Shown in pieces: positions 50,853 through 52,292 of a stretch of 52,292 bases of DNA. Numbering within the stretch: position 1 is the first letter of the stretch; every line of letters begins with the position of its first letter. Source of the stretch: Flavobacteriales bacterium (GTDB lineage Bacteria > Bacteroidota > Bacteroidia > Flavobacteriales_D > Sanyastnellaceae); contig JAIBBG010000018.1 in the NCBI GenBank assembly GCA_019694805.1, forward strand, positions 1 to 52,292, read 5' to 3'. Made by a program: the position numbers and the translations under genes. The notes below the pieces were generated by a model. The model had not been told where the DNA came from, ran no database searches, and was given only the letters and a program-made list of their open reading frames with translations.

Positions 50853-51559
50853 TAGGCATGTATGCTTTCAAACTGAGAGATATCGTGTGTTTCGCGAATG
50901 CCATGGTCATCACAAACAACAATGCGAGAATTGAATTTCTGCATGGTCTGGAAATCATGTGAAGCCATCAGTATGGCTGTACCCGATCTGCTGATGGCCA
51001 GAAGTAGATTCAAGATTTCATGACTGGTTTTTGGATCAAGATTTCCAGTGGGTTCATCCGCCAAAATCAATTGTGGTGTATTGAGCAGAGCACGGGCAAT
51101 TACTACCCTTTGTTGTTCTCCACCACTCAGTTCATGTGGCATTTTAAAACCCTTATTCTCTAATCCTACCAAATCCAAAACACTTTGCATACGACTTTCC
51201 ATCGCCTTTTTGTCCGTCCATCCGGTAGCGCGTAAAACAAAATCCAGGTTTTCATCTACCGTGCGATCGGTCAACAATTCGAAATCCTGAAAAACGATGC
51301 CCAGTTTCCGACGCAGATATGGAACCTGTTTGCGTTTGATTTTCGACAAATCATACCCGCAACAATGACCTTCACCCGAAGCGAGTGGAAGTTCTGCATA
51401 AAGTGTCTTCAGTAAACTGGATTTACCACTACCGGTTTTTCCGATGAGATAAACAAATTCACCGGCGTGAACCTCCAGATTCACATCCTTGAGAATCATA
51501 TTTTCCTTCTGCCGTATTTCGGCATGGATGAGTTGGATAACTGGTTCGCTGTTGCTCAT
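50852..51559 (-). CDS. ftsE: Cell division ATP-binding protein FtsE
   Basis: ABC ATPase that pairs with FtsX to control peptidoglycan hydrolases at the division site. From ATG 51559 it has 235 residues (a GTG at 51565 would add two). Walker A is GKTGSGKSS, the Q-loop is FQDFELL, the signature is LSGGEQQRV, Walker B is [12 protein letters not shown], with the H-loop in ASHDF. The [22 protein letters not shown] segment and [16 protein letters not shown] are the FtsE hallmarks that separate it from lipoprotein exporters. No ftsX is adjacent in the window; the downstream overlapping gene is a glycosyltransferase. Transcription starts at the promoter 51580-51609. Confidence 0.85.
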   Translation of the reverse strand: MSNSEPVIQLIHAEIRQKENMILKDVNLEVHAGEFVYLIGKTGSGKSSLLKTLYAELPLASGEGHCCGYDLSKIKRKQVPYLRRKLGIVFQDFELLTDRTVDENLDFVLRATGWTDKKAMESRMQSVLDLVGLENKGFKMPHELSGGEQQRVVIARALLNTPQLILADEPTGNLDPKTSHEILNLLLAISRSGTAILMASHDFQTMQKFNSRIVVCDDHGIRETHDISQFESIHA

Positions 51560-51579
51560 GTTCACTTTTGATGCGATTT

Positions 51580-51609
51580 CAAAGTTCGCTCAGCAAATGG
51601 AACGGCCAA
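51580..51609 (-). promoter_or_regulatory. Promoter of ftsE
   Basis: Minus strand TTG (51609-51607), exactly 19 bases, then GAACTTTG (51587-51580), one mismatch from TAnnTTTG. The predicted start gives a leader of about 17 bases to the ATG at 51559. Confidence 0.5.
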
Positions 51610-51673
51610 GCTTCGTGGAAAGTGTTTTTCAACAATTCGATTCAAGTTGATTTTGATTGCCCAGAACCTCAAT

Positions 51674-51702
51674 AAAAAAGACTGTCCTAAGAGACAGTCT
51701 TT
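51674..51702 (-). terminator. Terminator after tRNA-Arg copy 1
   Basis: Ten-base arms AAAGACTGTC (51677-51686) and GACAGTCTTT (51693-51702), loop CTAAGA, followed on the minus strand by six T. It ends the tRNA array on its left side. Confidence 0.8.
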
Positions 51703-51710
51703 GTTTGAAG

Positions 51711-51787
51711 TGATCCCGAAGGGATTCGAACCCCTGACCCACAGATTAGAAATCTTCCCGGCTTCAGCCGGGATGAGCTACGGGACC
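51711..51787 (-). pseudogene. tRNA-Arg(UCU) copy 1, disrupted
   Basis: Identical to the intact copy (51986-52059) in the acceptor stem, anticodon loop TTTCTAA, variable loop and T-arm. The 15 bases covering the D-loop, the 3' half of the D-stem and the start of the anticodon stem are replaced by the 18-base palindrome at 51756-51773. Neither a D-arm nor a full five-pair anticodon stem can form, so it is not expected to be a working tRNA. Confidence 0.8.
51756..51773. repeat. Palindrome replacing the D-arm of tRNA-Arg copy 1
   Basis: TCCCGGCT-TC-AGCCGGGA: perfect eight-base arms with a two-base loop. It shares the ends TCCCG and CGGGA with the palindromes at 51854, 51888 and 52138. Confidence 0.85.
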
Positions 51788-51797
51788 AAATACATAT

Positions 51798-51828
51798 AAA
51801 AAAGGATTCAAGTGAACTTGAATCCTTT
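51798..51828 (-). terminator. Terminator after tRNA-Pro copy 1
   Basis: Thirteen-base arms AAAGGATTCAAGT (51801-51813) and its complement (51816-51828), with a run of A on the plus strand that becomes T on the transcribed side. Confidence 0.8.
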
Positions 51829-51853
51829 TGTGTTGTCGGGGTGGCAGAGCCTG

Positions 51854-51870
51854 TCCCGTATCAAACGGGA
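51854..51870. repeat. Palindrome inserted in the T-arm of tRNA-Pro copy 1
   Basis: TCCCGT-ATCAA-ACGGGA: six-base arms and a five-base loop. Absent from the matching position of copy 2 (52116-52130), so it marks a gain in copy 1 or a clean loss in copy 2. Confidence 0.85.
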
Positions 51871-51887
51871 ATTCGAACCTGCGATCT

Positions 51888-51906
51888 TCCCGATCCCAGA
51901 TCGGGA
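51888..51906. repeat. Palindrome forming the anticodon arm of tRNA-Pro copy 1
   Basis: TCCCGATC-CCA-GATCGGGA: perfect eight-base arms; on the tRNA strand the three-base loop is exactly TGG, the Pro anticodon. The arm is 19 bases long, two more than a normal anticodon arm. Confidence 0.85.
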
Positions 51907-51947
51907 CGCGATACCGTTCTACACTACACCCCGAAAAATTTCTGCAT

Positions 51948-51977
51948 AAAAAAAGACTGCCATGTAAGACAGTCTTT
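51948..51977 (-). terminator. Terminator after tRNA-Arg copy 2
   Basis: Arms AAAGACTGCC (51952-51961) and GACAGTCTTT (51968-51977), one G-U pair in the RNA, loop of six, then seven T on the transcribed side. Confidence 0.8.
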
Positions 51978-51985
51978 GTTTGAAG

Positions 51986-52059
51986 TGATCCCGAAGGGAT
52001 TCGAACCCCTGACCCACAGATTAGAAATCTGTTGCTCTATCCAGCTGAGCTACGGGACC
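51986..52059 (-). tRNA. tRNA-Arg(UCU)
   Basis: Full cloverleaf of 74 bases including the discriminator A: acceptor GGTCCCG/CGGGATC, D-stem GCTC/GAGC with GG in the D-loop, anticodon stem ACAGA/TCTGT around TTTCTAA (anticodon TCT, reading AGA/AGG), five-base variable loop, and T-arm AGGGG-TTCGAAT-CCCTT. CCA is not encoded. It has its own terminator at 51948-51977. Confidence 0.93.
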
Positions 52060-52069
52060 AAATACATAT

Positions 52070-52100
52070 AAAAAAGGATTCAAGTGAACTTGAATCCTTT
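52070..52100 (-). terminator. Terminator after tRNA-Pro copy 2
   Basis: Same 13-base arms as at 51801-51828 (here 52073-52085 and 52088-52100) with a T-run on the transcribed side. Confidence 0.8.
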
Positions 52101-52107
52101 AGTGTTG

Positions 52108-52183
52108 TCGGGGTGGCAGGATTCGAACCTACGATCTTCCCGATCCCAGATCGGGACGCGATACAGTTCTACACTACACCCCG
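52108..52183 (-). tRNA. tRNA-Pro(UGG)-like gene, copy 2, possibly degenerate
   Basis: Acceptor CGGGGTG/CACCCCG and T-arm GTAGG-TTCGAAT-CCTGC are sound. Three departures: the D-loop has CTGTA where copy 1 has CGGTA, so one of the paired Gs is lost; the anticodon arm is the 19-base palindrome TCCCGATC-TGG-GATCGGGA; and the base before the anticodon is C, not the universal U. It may be a strange working tRNA or a decayed copy. A normal tRNA-Pro(UGG) elsewhere in the genome would decide. Confidence 0.55.
52138..52156. repeat. Palindrome forming the anticodon arm of tRNA-Pro copy 2
   Basis: Identical in sequence to the palindrome at 51888-51906 (eight-base arms, loop CCA on the plus strand), so it was present before the cassette duplicated. 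Confidence 0.85.
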
Positions 52184-52197
52184 AAAAATTTCTGCAT

Positions 52198-52227
52198 AAA
52201 AAAAGACTGCCATGTAAGACAGTCTTT
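52198..52227 (-). terminator. Terminator after tRNA-Arg copy 3
   Basis: Identical to the terminator at 51948-51977 (arms 52202-52211 and 52218-52227). Confidence 0.8.
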
Positions 52228-52235
52228 GTTTGAAG

Positions 52236-52292
52236 TGATCCCGAAGGGATTCGAACCCCTGACCCACAGATTAGAAATCTGTTGCTCTATCC
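52236..52292 (-). tRNA. tRNA-Arg(UCU), copy 3, cut by window edge
   Basis: The 57 visible bases, from the discriminator through the anticodon arm into the D-arm, are identical to tRNA-Arg copy 2. It begins exactly 250 bases after copy 2, so the array continues beyond the window. Confidence 0.85.

Larger units (their letters stand above)
51836..51933 (-). pseudogene. tRNA-Pro copy 1, T-arm interrupted
   Basis: Acceptor halves CGGGGTG/CACCCCG and D-loop with GG (AACGGTA) are intact. The 3' strand of the T-stem is split by about 22 extra bases holding a palindrome (51854-51870). The anticodon arm also contains the palindrome at 51888-51906. The total length of 98 bases is too long for a tRNA-Pro; it is not expected to function. 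Confidence 0.75.
51703..52292 (-). repeat. Tandem cassette array of tRNA-Arg and tRNA-Pro with their terminators
   Basis: Order on the transcribed strand: Arg, AAAGACTG-type terminator, Pro, GGATTCAAGT-type terminator, Arg, and so on. The period is 250 bases between Arg copies 2 and 3 and 275 between copies 1 and 2; the extra 25 bases are the two palindromic changes in copy 1 (Arg +3, Pro +22). Spacers are nearly identical between units, so the duplication is recent. Confidence 0.85.

Noticed and set aside
51841..52071. 76-codon plus-strand frame across the tRNA array
   Set aside because: It runs antisense through tRNA genes and their terminators; its residues are produced by tRNA stems.

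Overview
The window reads as an ordinary chromosomal stretch of a free-living Bacteroidota bacterium, probably outside Bacteroidales (Saprospiria or Chitinophagia-like; I cannot fix the family). Three things point there. Four secreted proteins end in type IX secretion (T9SS) type A sorting domains. Promoters follow the Bacteroidota pattern TTG-N19-TAnnTTTG and ribosome binding sites are weak. The gene set is typical of the phylum: short AMP nucleosidase, DUF5606, holA beside an HsdR-N nuclease, a PafA-type phosphatase, short arginine decarboxylase, and Mpl with a Bacteroidota-style neighbourhood. No phage, plasmid, IS or CRISPR is visible.

Layout. 1-5.1 kb: holA (cut by the window edge), amn, an orphan PD-(D/E)XK protein, DUF5606, hbd and a secreted M43 metalloprotease. 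5.2-12.2 kb: a tight forward run of acyl-CoA synthetase, PAP2 phosphatase, fluoride channel CrcB, PafA lipoprotein, M61 and M48 peptidases. 12.2-18.4 kb: a MauE/thioredoxin fusion, a tiny lipoprotein, an MscS channel, a deoxyhypusine-synthase-like protein lacking the catalytic lysine, an acidic-tail protein, an EI24 membrane protein and a secreted trypsin-fold protein that has lost its whole catalytic triad. 18.7 kb: a secreted inhibitor alternating Kazal and Kunitz-like modules. 19.9-30.3 kb: Nudix/pyrE with overlapping start codons, SRPBCC, arginine decarboxylase, CorA, an acyltransferase, Mpl, a ZIP transporter with its DtxR-family regulator and a candidate operator, SixA and an AI-2E family permease. 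30.4-41.3 kb: pyrG with a hairpin leader, O-antigen ligase-like, DinB, ElaA, ABC-F, sodium symporter, SGNH lipoprotein, recR and a fused GT2 protein. 41.5-51.6 kb: secreted GH13 amylase, an E2 acyltransferase, a PorE-like OmpA-family protein, a DEDDh exonuclease, two glycosyltransferases and FtsE. 51.7-52.3 kb: a tandem cassette of tRNA-Arg(UCU) and tRNA-Pro genes on the minus strand, some broken by short palindromes.

How genes work together. Nucleotide metabolism (amn, pyrE, pyrG, Nudix), polyamine metabolism (arginine decarboxylase, DHS-like protein), metal homeostasis (ZIP plus DtxR regulator, CorA) and envelope sugar work (O-antigen ligase, GT2, GT4, acyltransferase) are scattered rather than clustered. 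The most unusual elements are: the tRNA array in which TCCCG...CGGGA palindromes replace or interrupt tRNA arms; the pyrG leader, where a predicted C-run start site feeds a hairpin covering the start codon region, which would suit CTP-sensitive start-site switching; and the divergent pair of a triad-less protease-fold protein and a five-module protease inhibitor. All calls rest on reading the sequence; no database search was run.
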